A stretch of DNA of 64,000 nucleotides, taken from assembly GCA_946406115.1 (NCBI GenBank), contig OX291561.1:5944273-6008272 (forward strand), read 5' to 3'. This stretch comes from Apoda limacodes. Lineage: Eukaryota > Arthropoda > Insecta > Lepidoptera > Limacodidae. The translations under genes were made by a program, and so were the position numbers. Under the pieces are notes generated by a model that saw only the letters and a list, made by a program, of their open reading frames with translations, had not been told where the DNA came from and made no database searches. This document shows, piece by piece, positions 1 through 12,860 of this stretch (the stretch's first letter is position 1; every line of letters begins with the position of its first letter).

Positions 1-575
1 TAATTGATGCTATGAATACTTCAGGAGTTTGTATTTTAAGTGACTCATCAGCTTTAGGTGATACAATTCTATACGTTAAGACCCGAGACCCAAAAGCAAC
101 TGATATAACAGAGACATTATGTAAATTATGATAACGAATAAGACATTTCACTTTGTGTTCCTTAGATCGTAAGTGCTGAGCATAGAATCTTTGGCTAACT
201 TGTAAATCACATATTTGACACATAACATTCTGTCTATGTGTTGTATTGGAAGATGATGACGTCGATGCTTGTTGTAAATCTTCAACACTAATATCAGCTT
301 GCCTCTTCAAACCTCGACCGACTTGAATTGAAGATTTTCTGTAGGTATAACATGCTTATGTTAATATAAGAACACAAATATGTAACATAAAATTTAAATA
401 AGTTTAGTTAGAATGTATACCTGAATGCTTCCTCAACTTCTGTACAGATGTTAAACAGTGAAGTGTCATAATACGGATTTTCCAGAGCATTATCTTCATA
501 ATTCTCACACGCTCTCATTAGTTCTTTTTCTTCTTCTTCAATAACATTTTGAAAAACAACACTTTCTACTGACAT
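1..575 (-). pseudogene. Polinton DNA polymerase B, 5' exons, copy 0 (cut by window edge)
   Basis: This is the first 575 bp of the polymerase fragment described for 1733-3357. Exon 1 is 421-575, with ATG at 575-573 in a favourable CCACC context. The intron is 339-420 (GT..AG, 82 bp), and exon 2 runs from 338 off the window edge. Only the acidic N-terminal tail and a C2H2-like zinc finger (C-x2-C...H-x4-H type, in exon 2) are present here. Confidence 0.75.
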
Positions 576-622
576 GGTGGAAATAAACCAGTTTAGCTTT
601 GCTTGTATTGTTCGATTTTTCT

Positions 623-632
623 CTTATATATA
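623..632 (-). promoter_or_regulatory. TATA box upstream of the array polymerase gene
   Basis: A TATATATAAG stretch on the minus strand lies about 48 bp upstream of the polymerase start codon (575) in otherwise AT-rich, non-coding sequence (576-751). It recurs in every array unit at +2,782 intervals. Identification is by consensus only. Confidence 0.45.
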
Positions 633-751
633 CAAGTCGATAAGGTGATTAATATATTAGTTGATGGTTAATTAATAGTTGATCGTTACTAATTAGATAC
701 TCATAATTTTTTTTAACGATGGTTCCTATAAATTAATTTAGCTATTAGAGA

Positions 752-1453
752 TTACTTTTTAAAAAAGTATTTTTTACAGTTATTGGTTTCTGCTATTTGC
801 TTTGTGATATCAAATATGATACCCTTCGTTTGCTCATATTTTTCATCTTTTGTATCCGTATAATATTTGATCCTCACTTCTGAGTGTTTCCAATGTTCAT
901 CAACTGGTACTTTTTTCAATTTTATGAGGTCATACACCTCTATTTTCAACATATGTGTAGCATGAGCCCCATCATCATTATTAGTAGACAAGTATGTGAC
1001 GCCAGGGATACTATCTTTTGAAGTTCTCGCCACTGTAGAGCTGAGTTATTTTTCTTCTGATTGGTCCCCTCAAAGAATGAGTCGATACTATTTCGACGAG
1101 ACCGTTTGAGCTTTATTGTTTTTAAGGCTTTCTCAGTCGATTGCTCATCCTCCGATGTAGCGTAGTAGTAATGCTTGAACGTGTTTTCTTCCATTACGTT
1201 AAATGTTGAATTCTGTAATAAAATAAGCCTATGCTTTAAAAACATATTTGTATAATAATTTGAATCAAAAATTTGTCTACAGTAAAAACCTAAACAAAAT
1301 TGGTTTAAGTAATAGACATTCAAACAAACAGATTATTTTTCAGGGTCTGTAATATATAATAAATATAGATAAAGAATTATAAAGCAAAAAAACACATACC
1401 TCCATAGCTTTTTTGAAGTAAATAGAACCAGCCTCAGTATCACACAGGATGAA
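752..1453 (-). pseudogene. Unrecognised two-exon gene 'X', array copy 1
   Basis: Two exons can be read on the minus strand. One ends at 1400 with the donor GTATGT, the intron is 1213-1399, and the next exon starts at 1212 after a TTATTACAG acceptor, with the frame kept across the junction. The downstream exon encodes a basic, serine-rich stretch (KLKRSRRNS near 1090). The frame then changes near 1030, and a 93-codon open stretch rich in Lys, Tyr and Asp runs to 752. A stop codon just upstream of 1453 means the 5' part is missing or lies in another exon. I recognise no domain. Its place beside a Polinton polymerase suggests an element accessory gene, but that is inference. Confidence 0.5.
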
Positions 1454-1732
1454 TTAAATCACTTGATGATAAATTTTAACTCGAATACTATGGACTAGTG
1501 TTTATGGATCCTGGTTTCAATACATGCAACGATATTAAATAGCCCTTCACACATAATATAATTGCGATTGTCTAATAGATTCCTTCTCTTCATTAGTTAA
1601 TGGAGGTGGACATTTTTAAAAACAATTTATCCTATGTATATTGCTAATATCTTTGTAAATGCTTTCCATAAACATTTTTGCACAATTAGGCCCTGTGTAT
1701 GTTCTGTATGTAGACAGCTTATCATCATACGA

Positions 1733-3357
1733 TCATTTTATATAGTATCCATAAGTATAAACTTCATGTTCATGTATTGTTTTTGAATATGACTTCGATG
1801 GATCAGGGTCACATGAGGTGACGGGTTTTAAAAGAGCTTCAAAGTCTGCATATATTACAAAAGGTAATTTTAATTTTCTTTGAAACTTATCAAAATAGAT
1901 TTCATCATTATTTGTTTTCCGATTAAACCAATTTTTTCCTTTTTTATGAATTCCTGGTAATTCAGTAACAATATGAGCACAGTCATGTTTTTGGTGATTA
2001 ATTAAATTAACTTTAGATTTAAAATATAAAAGGCAGCCATCACAGATATGAATAGCATTATTTCGATTTGTTATTTGTTTACTTACCAAGCGTGATAATT
2101 TTTTTATAAAACAATAATGATCATTTGAACCATTGTTTAAAAATAATAAGTTAATGTGTAATTCTTTACGACATTTTGTAAAATATAATGGTCCAACGAT
2201 GATATTACATTTTTTTTCTTTGTTAAAATCTAATCCGAAAACATTGATACTAATGTTATTCTGTTTTTCTACCTTGGGTATATCCGATAATTTGATCGGG
2301 AACTGTATATTAATAAACTTTAGTCTATTTTGATTCCTCAAGTATGATGATACCCTTTCGGAATTTTTGTATACAGGATATAGTGCGGATAGTAAAGCCC
2401 ACTTAAAACATTGTTGATCGTTATTTTTTACATTTATGACTGCTTTTTTACGCTTAATATCTAAAGGTAATTCAATAAACGAAGACCCCCCGTAAGGGAT
2501 TGAACTTATTAACATTCATTTCTAAGAACTGAATTTTTTGTAAAGTCCATCCACTATCTTTTGTTTCGAAATCACGCATTTTATTTTTAATGTCTTCGCT
2601 TAAAGTTTCTAAATAATTTTCTAATTCGTCTCCTAAAGAAATAGTCCAATTTTTTGTTTGAAAATCGAAAGAATTTTTTAAATCTTTTGTTTCCTGTTCA
2701 AAATCTGCATGAATAATAAAATTAACTTTAACAATAGTTAACTCTTTTAAACATTCCTGAATAAGAAATATTATCGAATCTTTAATTGATGCTATGAATA
2801 CTTCAGGAGTTTGTATTTTAAGTGACTCATCAGCTTTAGGTGATACAATTCTATACGTTAAGACCCGAGACCCAAAAGCAACTGATATAACAGAGACATT
2901 ATGTAAATTATGATAACGAATAAGACATTTCACTTTGTGTTCCTTAGATCGTAAGTGCTGAGCATAGAATCTTTGGCTAACTTGTAAATCACATATTTGA
3001 CACATAACATTCTGTCTATGTGTTGTATTGGAAGATGATGACGTCGATGCTTGTTGTAAATCTTCAACACTAATATCAGCTTGCCTCTTCAAACCTCGAC
3101 CGACTTGAATTGAAGATTTTCTGTAGGTATAACATGCTTATGTTAATATAAGAACACAAATATGTAACATAAAATTTAAATAAGTTTAGTTAGAATGTAT
3201 ACCTGAATGCTTCCTCAACTTCTGTACAGATGTTAAACAGTGAAGTGTCATAATACGGATTTTCCAGAGCATTATCTTCATAATTCTCACACGCTCTCAT
3301 TAGTTCTTTTTCTTCTTCTTCAATAACATTTTGAAAAACAACACTTTCTACTGACAT
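1733..3357 (-). pseudogene. Polinton (Maverick) DNA polymerase B, N-terminal fragment, array copy 1
   Basis: Family B, protein-primed polymerase of Polinton/adintovirus type, which in an intact element copies the linear DNA. Exon 1 is 3203-3357 and encodes an acidic leader. The 82-bp intron is 3121-3202. Exon 2 opens with a C2H2-like zinc finger. Further on, FIELP, a conserved N-terminal domain, a Cys/His cluster and the exonuclease I motif YADFEA can be read. The frame changes at a run of six C (plus strand 2486-2491), and a stop at 1733 follows soon after ExoI. ExoII, ExoIII and all polymerase motifs are absent, though decayed coding sequence continues to about 1560. The family match is firm from the motifs and from similarity to the polymerase at 51184-54050. 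Confidence 0.85.
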
Positions 3358-3533
3358 GGTGGAAATAAACCAGTTTAGCTTTGCTTGTATTGTTCGATTT
3401 TTCTCTTATATATACAAGTCGATAAGGTGATTAATATATTAGTTGATGGTTAATTAATAGTTGATCGTTACTAATTAGATACTCATAATTTTTTTTAACG
3501 ATGGTTCCTATAAATTAATTTAGCTATTAGAGA

Positions 3534-4235
3534 TTACTTTTTAAAAAAGTATTTTTTACAGTTATTGGTTTCTGCTATTTGCTTTGTGATATCAAATATG
3601 ATACCCTTCGTTTGCTCATATTTTTCATCTTTTGTATCCGTATAATATTTGATCCTCACTTCTGAGTGTTTCCAATGTTCATCAACTGGTACTTTTTTCA
3701 ATTTTATGAGGTCATACACCTCTATTTTCAACATATGTGTAGCATGAGCCCCATCATCATTATTAGTAGACAAGTATGTGACGCCAGGGATACTATCTTT
3801 TGAAGTTCTCGCCACTGTAGAGCTGAGTTATTTTTCTTCTGATTGGTCCCCTCAAAGAATGAGTCGATACTATTTCGACGAGACCGTTTGAGCTTTATTG
3901 TTTTTAAGGCTTTCTCAGTCGATTGCTCATCCTCCGATGTAGCGTAGTAGTAATGCTTGAACGTGTTTTCTTCCATTACGTTAAATGTTGAATTCTGTAA
4001 TAAAATAAGCCTATGCTTTAAAAACATATTTGTATAATAATTTGAATCAAAAATTTGTCTACAGTAAAAACCTAAACAAAATTGGTTTAAGTAATAGACA
4101 TTCAAACAAACAGATTATTTTTCAGGGTCTGTAATATATAATAAATATAGATAAAGAATTATAAAGCAAAAAAACACATACCTCCATAGCTTTTTTGAAG
4201 TAAATAGAACCAGCCTCAGTATCACACAGGATGAA
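3534..4235 (-). pseudogene. Unrecognised gene X, array copy 2
   Basis: Same as the gene at 752-1453, shifted by 2,782 bp: intron 3995-4181, frame change near 3812, no recognised domain. Confidence 0.5.
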
Positions 4236-4514
4236 TTAAATCACTTGATGATAAATTTTAACTCGAATACTATGGACTAGTGTTTATGGATCCTGGTTTC
4301 AATACATGCAACGATATTAAATAGCCCTTCACACATAATATAATTGCGATTGTCTAATAGATTCCTTCTCTTCATTAGTTAATGGAAGTGGACATTTTTA
4401 AAAACAATTTATCCTATGTATATTGCTAATATCTTTGTAAATGCTTTCCATAAACATTTTTGCACAATTAGGCCCTGTGTATGTTCTGTATGTAGACAGC
4501 TTATCATCATACGA

Positions 4515-6139
4515 TCATTTTATATAGTATCCATAAGTATAAACTTCATGTTCATGTATTGTTTTTGAATATGACTTCGATGGATCAGGGTCACATGAGG
4601 TGACGGGTTTTAAAAGAGCTTCAAAGTCTGCATATATTACAAAAGGTAATTTTAATTTTCTTTGAAACTTATCAAAATAGATTTCATCATTATTTGTTTT
4701 CCGATTAAACCAATTTTTTCCTTTTTTATGAATTCCTGGTAATTCAGTAACAATATGAGCACAGTCATGTTTTTGGTGATTAATTAAATTAACTTTAGAT
4801 TTAAAATATAAAAGGCAGCCATCACAGATATGAATAGCATTATTTCGATTTGTTATTTGTTTACTTACCAAGCGTGATAATTTTTTTATAAAACAATAAT
4901 GATCATTTGAACCATTGTTTAAAAATAATAAGTTAATGTGTAATTCTTTACGACATTTTGTAAAATATAATGGTCCAACGATGATATTACATTTTTTTTC
5001 TTTGTTAAAATCTAATCCGAAAACATTGATACTAATGTTATTCTGTTTTTCTACCTTGGGTATATCCGATAATTTGATCGGGAACTGTATATTAATAAAC
5101 TTTAGTCTATTTTGATTCCTCAAGTATGATGATACCCTTTCGGAATTTTTGTATACAGGATATAGTGCGGATAGTAAAGCCCACTTAAAACATTGTTGAT
5201 CGTTATTTTTTACATTTATGACTGCTTTTTTACGCTTAATATCTAAAGGTAATTCAATAAACGAAGACCCCCCGTAAGGGATTGAACTTATTAACATTCA
5301 TTTCTAAGAACTGAATTTTTTGTAAAGTCCATCCACTATCTTTTGTTTCGAAATCACGCATTTTATTTTTAATGTCTTCGCTTAAAGTTTCTAAATAATT
5401 TTCTAATTCGTCTCCTAAAGAAATAGTCCAATTTTTTGTTTGAAAATCGAAAGAATTTTTTAAATCTTTTGTTTCCTGTTCAAAATCTGCATGAATAATA
5501 AAATTAACTTTAACAATAGTTAACTCTTTTAAACATTCCTGAATAAGAAATATTATCGAATCTTTAATTGATGCTATAAATACTTCAGGAGTTTGTATTT
5601 TAAGTGACTCATCAGCTTTAGGTGATACAATTCTATACGTTAAGACCCGAGACCCAAAAGCAACTGATATAACAGAGACATTATGTAAATTATGATAACG
5701 AATAAGACATTTCACTTTGTGTTCCTTAGATCGTAAGTGCTGAGCATAGAATCTTTGGCTAACTTGTAAATCACATATTTGACACATAACATTCTGTCTA
5801 TGTGTTGTATTGGAAGATGATGACGTCGATGCTTGTTGTAAATCTTCAACACTAATATCAGCTTGCCTCTTCAAACCTCGACCGACTTGAATTGAAGATT
5901 TTCTGTAGGTATAACATGCTTATGTTAATATAAGAACACAAATATGTAACATAAAATTTAAATAAGTTTAGTTAGAATGTATACCTGAATGCTTCCTCAA
6001 CTTCTGTACAGATGTTAAACAGTGAAGTGTCATAATACGGATTTTCCAGAGCATTATCTTCATAATTCTCACACGCTCTCATTAGTTCTTTTTCTTCTTC
6101 TTCAATAACATTTTGAAAAACAACACTTTCTACTGACAT
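4515..6139 (-). pseudogene. Polinton polymerase B N-terminal fragment, array copy 2
   Basis: As 1733-3357: exon 1 5985-6139, intron 5903-5984, frameshift at the C-run 5268-5273, stop at 4515 after ExoI. A base difference at 5578 is silent (this exon reads the same protein as copy 1). Confidence 0.85.
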
Positions 6140-6315
6140 GGTGGAAATAAACCAGTTTAGCTTTGCTTGTATTGTTTGATTTTTCTCTTATATATACAAG
6201 TCGATAAGGTGATTAATATATTAGTTGATGGTTAATTAATAGTTGATCGTTACTAATTAGATACTCATAATTTTTTTTAACGATGGTTCCTATAAATTAA
6301 TTTAGCTATTAGAGA

Positions 6316-7017
6316 TTACTTTTTAAAAAAGTATTTTTTACAGTTATTGGTTTCTGCTATTTGCTTTGTGATATCAAATATGATACCCTTCGTTTGCTCA
6401 TATTTTTCATCTTTTGTATCCGTATAATATTTGATCCTCACTTCTGAGTGTTTCCAATGTTCATCAACTGGTACTTTTTTCAATTTTATGAGGTCATACA
6501 CCTCTATTTTCAACATATGTGTAGCATGAGCCCCATCATCATTATTAGTAGACAAGTATGTGACGCCAGGGATACTATCTTTTGAAGTTCTCGCCACTGT
6601 AGAGCTGAGTTATTTTTCTTCTGATTGGTCCCCTCAAAGAATGAGTCGATACTATTTCGACGAGACCGTTTGAGCTTTATTGTTTTTAAGGCTTTCTCAG
6701 TCGATTGCTCATCCTCCGATGTAGCGTAGTAGTAATGCTTGAACGTGTTTTCTTCCATTACGTTAAATGTTGAATTCTGTAATAAAATAAGCCTATGCTT
6801 TAAAAACATATTTGTATAATAATTTGAATCAAAAATTTGTCTACAGTAAAAACCTAAACAAAATTGGTTTAAGTAATAGACATTCAAACAAACAGATTAT
6901 TTTTCAGGGTCTGTAATATATAATAAATATAGATAAAGAATTATAAAGCAAAAAAACACATACCTCCATAGCTTTTTTGAAGTAAATAGAACCAGCCTCA
7001 GTATCACACAGGATGAA
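6316..7017 (-). pseudogene. Unrecognised gene X, array copy 3
   Basis: As 752-1453 with a +5,564 shift. The exon, intron and frame break are unchanged. A single base differs in the upstream region at 6177. Confidence 0.5.
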
Positions 7018-7296
7018 TTAAATCACTTGATGATAAATTTTAACTCGAATACTATGGACTAGTGTTTATGGATCCTGGTTTCAATACATGCAACGATATT
7101 AAATAGCCCTTCACACATAATATAATTGCGATTGTCTAATAGATTCCTTCTCTTCATTAGTTAATGGAAGTGGACATTTTTAAAAACAATTTATCCTATG
7201 TATATTGCTAATATCTTTGTAAATGCTTTCCATAAACATTTTTGCACAATTAGGCCCTGTGTATGTTCTGTATGTAGACAGCTTATCATCATACGA

Positions 7297-8921
7297 TCAT
7301 TTTATATAGTATCCATAAGTATAAACTTCATGTTCATGTATTGTTTTTGAATATGACTTCGATGGATCAGGGTCACATGAGGTGACGGGTTTTAAAAGAG
7401 CTTCAAAGTCTGCATATATTACAAAAGGTAATTTTAATTTTCTTTGAAACTTATCAAAATAGATTTCATCATTATTTGTTTTCCGATTAAACCAATTTTT
7501 TCCTTTTTTATGAATTCCTGGTAATTCAGTAACAATATGAGCACAGTCATGTTTTTGGTGATTAATTAAATTAACTTTAGATTTAAAATATAAAAGGCAG
7601 CCATCACAGATATGAATAGCATTATTTCGATTTGTTATTTGTTTACTTACCAAGCGTGATAATTTTTTTATAAAACAATAATGATCATTTGAACCATTGT
7701 TTAAAAATAATAAGTTAATGTGTAATTCTTTACGACATTTTGTAAAATATAATGGTCCAACGATGATATTACATTTTTTTTCTTTGTTAAAATCTAATCC
7801 GAAAACATTGATACTAATGTTATTCTGTTTTTCTACCTTGGGTATATCCGATAATTTGATCGGGAACTGTATATTAATAAACTTTAGTCTATTTTGATTC
7901 CTCAAGTATGATGATACCCTTTCGGAATTTTTGTATACAGGATATAGTGCGGATAGTAAAGCCCACTTAAAACATTGTTGATCGTTATTTTTTACATTTA
8001 TGACTGCTTTTTTACGCTTAATATCTAAAGGTAATTCAATAAACGAAGACCCCCCGTAAGGGATTGAACTTATTAACATTCATTTCTAAGAACTGAATTT
8101 TTTGTAAAGTCCATCCACTATCTTTTGTTTCGAAATCACGCATTTTATTTTTAATGTCTTCGCTTAAAGTTTCTAAATAATTTTCTAATTCGTCTCCTAA
8201 AGAAATAGTCCAATTTTTTGTTTGAAAATCGAAAGAATTTTTTAAATCTTTTGTTTCCTGTTCAAAATCTGCATGAATAATAAAATTAACTTTAACAATA
8301 GTTAACTCTTTTAAACATTCCTGAATAAGAAATATTATCGAATCTTTAATTGATGCTATGAATACTTCAGGAGTTTGTATTTTAAGTGACTCATCAGCTT
8401 TAGGTGATACAATTCTATACGTTAAGACCCGAGACCCAAAAGCAACTGATATAACAGAGACATTATGTAAATTATGATAACGAATAAGACATTTCACTCT
8501 GTGTTCCTTAGATCGTAAGTGCTGAGCATAGAATCTTTGGCTAACTTGTAAATCACATATTTGACACATAACATTCTGTCTATGTGTTGTATTGGAAGAT
8601 GATGACGTCGATGCTTGTTGTAAATCTTCAACACTAATATCAGCTTGCCTCTTCAAACCTCGACCGACTTGAATTGAAGATTTTCTGTAGGTATAACATG
8701 CTTATGTTAATATAAGAACACAAATATGTAACATAAAATTTAAATAAGTTTAGTTAGAATGTATACCTGAATGCTTCCTCAACTTCTGTACAGATGTTAA
8801 ACAGTGAAGTGTCATAATACGGATTTTCCAGAGCATTATCTTCATAATTCTCACACGCTCTCATTAGTTCTTTTTCTTCTTCTTCAATAACATTTTGAAA
8901 AACAACACTTTCTACTGACAT
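7297..8921 (-). pseudogene. Polinton polymerase B N-terminal fragment, array copy 3
   Basis: As 1733-3357 with a +5,564 shift. This copy has the only amino-acid difference I see among the copies: Lys to Arg next to the zinc-finger His (base 8499). Frameshift at C-run 8050-8055, stop at 7297. Confidence 0.85.
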
Positions 8922-9097
8922 GGTGGAAATAAACCAGTTTAGCTTTGCTTGTATTGTTCGATTTTTCTCTTATATATACAAGTCGATAAGGTGATTAATA
9001 TATTAGTTGATGGTTAATTAATAGTTGATCGTTACTAATTAGATACTCATAATTTTTTTTAACGATGGTTCCTATAAATTAATTTAGCTATTAGAGA

Positions 9098-9799
9098 TTA
9101 CTTTTTAAAAAAGTATTTTTTACAGTTATTGGTTTCTGCTATTTGCTTTGTGATATCAAATATGATACCCTTCGTTTGCTCATATTTTTCATCTTTTGTA
9201 TCCGTATAATATTTGATCCTCACTTCTGAGTGTTTCCAATGTTCATCAACTGGTACTTTTTTCAATTTTATGAGGTCATACACCTCTATTTTCAACATAT
9301 GTGTAGCATGAGCCCCATCATCATTATTAGTAGACAAGTATGTGACGCCAGGGATACTATCTTTTGAAGTTCTCGCCACTGTAGAGCTGAGTTATTTTTC
9401 TTCTGATTGGTCCCCTCAAAGAATGAGTCGATACTATTTCGACGAGACCGTTTGAGCTTTATTGTTTTTAAGGCTTTCTCAGTCGATTGCTCATCCTCCG
9501 ATGTAGCGTAGTAGTAATGCTTGAACGTGTTTTCTTCCATTACGTTAAATGTTGAATTCTGTAATAAAATAAGCCTATGCTTTAAAAACATATTTGTATA
9601 ATAATTTGAATCAAAAATTTGTCTACAGTAAAAACCTAAACAAAATTGGTTTAAGTAATAGACATTCAAACAAACAGATTATTTTTCAGGGTCTGTAATA
9701 TATAATAAATATAGATAAAGAATTATAAAGCAAAAAAACACATACCTCCATAGCTTTTTTGAAGTAAATAGAACCAGCCTCAGTATCACACAGGATGAA
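9098..9799 (-). pseudogene. Unrecognised gene X, array copy 4
   Basis: As 752-1453 with a +8,346 shift; no visible difference. Confidence 0.5.
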
Positions 9800-10078
9800 T
9801 TAAATCACTTGATGATAAATTTTAACTCGAATACTATGGACTAGTGTTTATGGATCCTGGTTTCAATACATGCAACGATATTAAATAGCCCTTCACACAT
9901 AATATAATTGCGATTGTCTAATAGATTCCTTCTCTTCATTAGTTAATGGAAGTGGACATTTTTAAAAACAATTTATCCTATGTATATTGCTAATATCTTT
10001 GTAAATGCTTTCCATAAACATTTTTGCACAATTAGGCCCTGTGTATGTTCTGTATGTAGACAGCTTATCATCATACGA

Positions 10079-11703
10079 TCATTTTATATAGTATCCATAA
10101 GTATAAACTTCATGTTCATGTATTGTTTTTGAATATGACTTCGATGGATCAGGGTCACATGAGGTGACGGGTTTTAAAAGAGCTTCAAAGTCTGCATATA
10201 TTACAAAAGGTAATTTTAATTTTCTTTGAAACTTATCGAAATAGATTTCATCATTATTTGTTTTCCGATTAAACCAATTTTTTCCTTTTTTATGAATTCC
10301 TGGTAATTCAGTAACAATATGAGCACAGTCATGTTTTTGGTGATTAATTAAATTAACTTTAGATTTAAAATATAAAAGGCAGCCATCACAGATATGAATA
10401 GCATTATTTCGATTTGTTATTTGTTTACTTACCAAGCGTGATAATTTTTTTATAAAACAATAATGATCATTTGAACCATTGTTTAAAAATAATAAGTTAA
10501 TGTGTAATTCTTTACGACATTTTGTAAAATATAATGGTCCAACGATGATATTACATTTTTTTTCTTTGTTAAAATCTAATCCGAAAACATTGATACTAAT
10601 GTTATTCTGTTTTTCTACCTTGGGTATATCCGATAATTTGATCGGGAACTGTATATTAATAAACTTTAGTCTATTTTGATTCCTCAAGTATGATGATACC
10701 CTTTCGGAATTTTTGTATACAGGATATAGTGCGGATAGTAAAGCCCACTTAAAACATTGTTGATCGTTATTTTTTACATTTATGACTGCTTTTTTACGCT
10801 TAATATCTAAAGGTAATTCAATAAACGAAGACCCCCCGTAAGGGATTGAACTTATTAACATTCATTTCTAAGAACTGAATTTTTTGTAAAGTCCATCCAC
10901 TATCTTTTGTTTCGAAATCACGCATTTTATTTTTAATGTCTTCGCTTAAAGTTTCTAAATAATTTTCTAATTCGTCTCCTAAAGAAATAGTCCAATTTTT
11001 TGTTTGAAAATCGAAAGAATTTTTTAAATCTTTTGTTTCCTGTTCAAAATCTGCATGAATAATAAAATTAACTTTAACAATAGTTAACTCTTTTAAACAT
11101 TCCTGAATAAGAAATATTATCGAATCTTTAATTGATGCTATGAATACTTCAGGAGTTTGTATTTTAAGTGACTCATCAGCTTTAGGTGATACAATTCTAT
11201 ACGTTAAGACCCGAGACCCAAAAGCAACTGATATAACAGAGACATTATGTAAATTATGATAACGAATAAGACATTTCACTTTGTGTTCCTTAGATCGTAA
11301 GTGCTGAGCATAGAATCTTTGGCTAACTTGTAAATCACATATTTGACACATAACATTCTGTCTATGTGTTGTATTGGAAGATGATGACGTCGATGCTTGT
11401 TGTAAATCTTCAACACTAATATCAGCTTGCCTCTTCAAACCTCGACCGACTTGAATTGAAGATTTTCTGTAGGTATAACATGCTTATGTTAATATAAGAA
11501 CACAAATATGTAACATAAAATTTAAATAAGTTTAGTTAGAATGTATACCTGAATGCTTCCTCAACTTCTGTACAGATGTTAAACAGTGAAGTGTCATAAT
11601 ACGGATTTTCCAGAGCATTATCTTCATAATTCTCACACGCTCTCATTAGTTCTTTTTCTTCTTCTTCAATAACATTTTGAAAAACAACACTTTCTACTGA
11701 CAT
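10079..11703 (-). pseudogene. Polinton polymerase B N-terminal fragment, array copy 4
   Basis: As 1733-3357 with a +8,346 shift. Base 10238 is G where other copies have A, and it is silent. Frameshift at C-run 10832-10837, stop at 10079. Confidence 0.85.
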
Positions 11704-11879
11704 GGTGGAAATAAACCAGTTTAGCTTTGCTTGTATTGTTCGATTTTTCTCTTATATATACAAGTCGATAAGGTGATTAATATATTAGTTGATGGTTAAT
11801 TAATAGTTGATCGTTACTAATTAGATACTCATAATTTTTTTTAACGATGGTTCCTATAAATTAATTTAGCTATTAGAGA

Positions 11880-12581
11880 TTACTTTTTAAAAAAGTATTT
11901 TTTACAGTTATTGGTTTCTGCTATTTGCTTTGTGATATCAAATATGATACCCTTCGTTTGCTCATATTTTTCATCTTTTGTATCCGTATAATATTTGATC
12001 CTCACTTCTGAGTGTTTCCAATGTTCATCAACTGGTACTTTTTTCAATTTTATGAGGTCATACACCTCTATTTTCAACATATGTGTAGCATGAGCCCCAT
12101 CATCATTATTAGTAGACAAGTATGTGACGCCAGGGATACTATCTTTTGAAGTTCTCGCCACTGTAGAGCTGAGTTATTTTTCTTCTGATTGGTCCCCTCA
12201 AAGAATGAGTCGATACTATTTCGACGAGACCGTTTGAGCTTTATTGTTTTTAAGGCTTTCTCAGTCGATTGCTCATCCTCCGATGTAGCGTAGTAGTAAT
12301 GCTTGAACGTGTTTTCTTCCATTACGTTAAATGTTGAATTCTGTAATAAAATAAGCCTATGCTTTAAAAACATATTTGTATAATAATTTGAATCAAAAAT
12401 TTGTCTACAGTAAAAACCTAAACAAAATTGGTTTAAGTAATAGACATTCAAACAAACAGATTATTTTTCAGGGTCTGTAATATATAATAAATATAGATAA
12501 AGAATTATAAAGCAAAAAAACACATACCTCCATAGCTTTTTTGAAGTAAATAGAACCAGCCTCAGTATCACACAGGATGAA
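11880..12581 (-). pseudogene. Unrecognised gene X, array copy 5
   Basis: As 752-1453 with a +11,128 shift; no visible difference. Confidence 0.5.
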
Positions 12582-12860
12582 TTAAATCACTTGATGATAA
12601 ATTTTAACTCGAATACTATGGACTAGTGTTTATGGATCCTGGTTTCAATACATGCAACGATATTAAATAGCCCTTCACACATAATATAATTGCGATTGTC
12701 TAATAGATTCCTTCTCTTCATTAGTTAATGGAAGTGGACATTTTTAAAAACAATTTATCCTATGTATATTGCTAATATCTTTGTAAATGCTTTCCATAAA
12801 CATTTTTGCACAATTAGGCCCTGTGTATGTTCTGTATGTAGACAGCTTATCATCATACGA

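Noticed and set aside
2133..2333. 66-codon plus-strand open stretch repeated in each array unit
   Set aside because: It lies antisense to the polymerase fragment and shows no motif; a shadow of the minus-strand gene.
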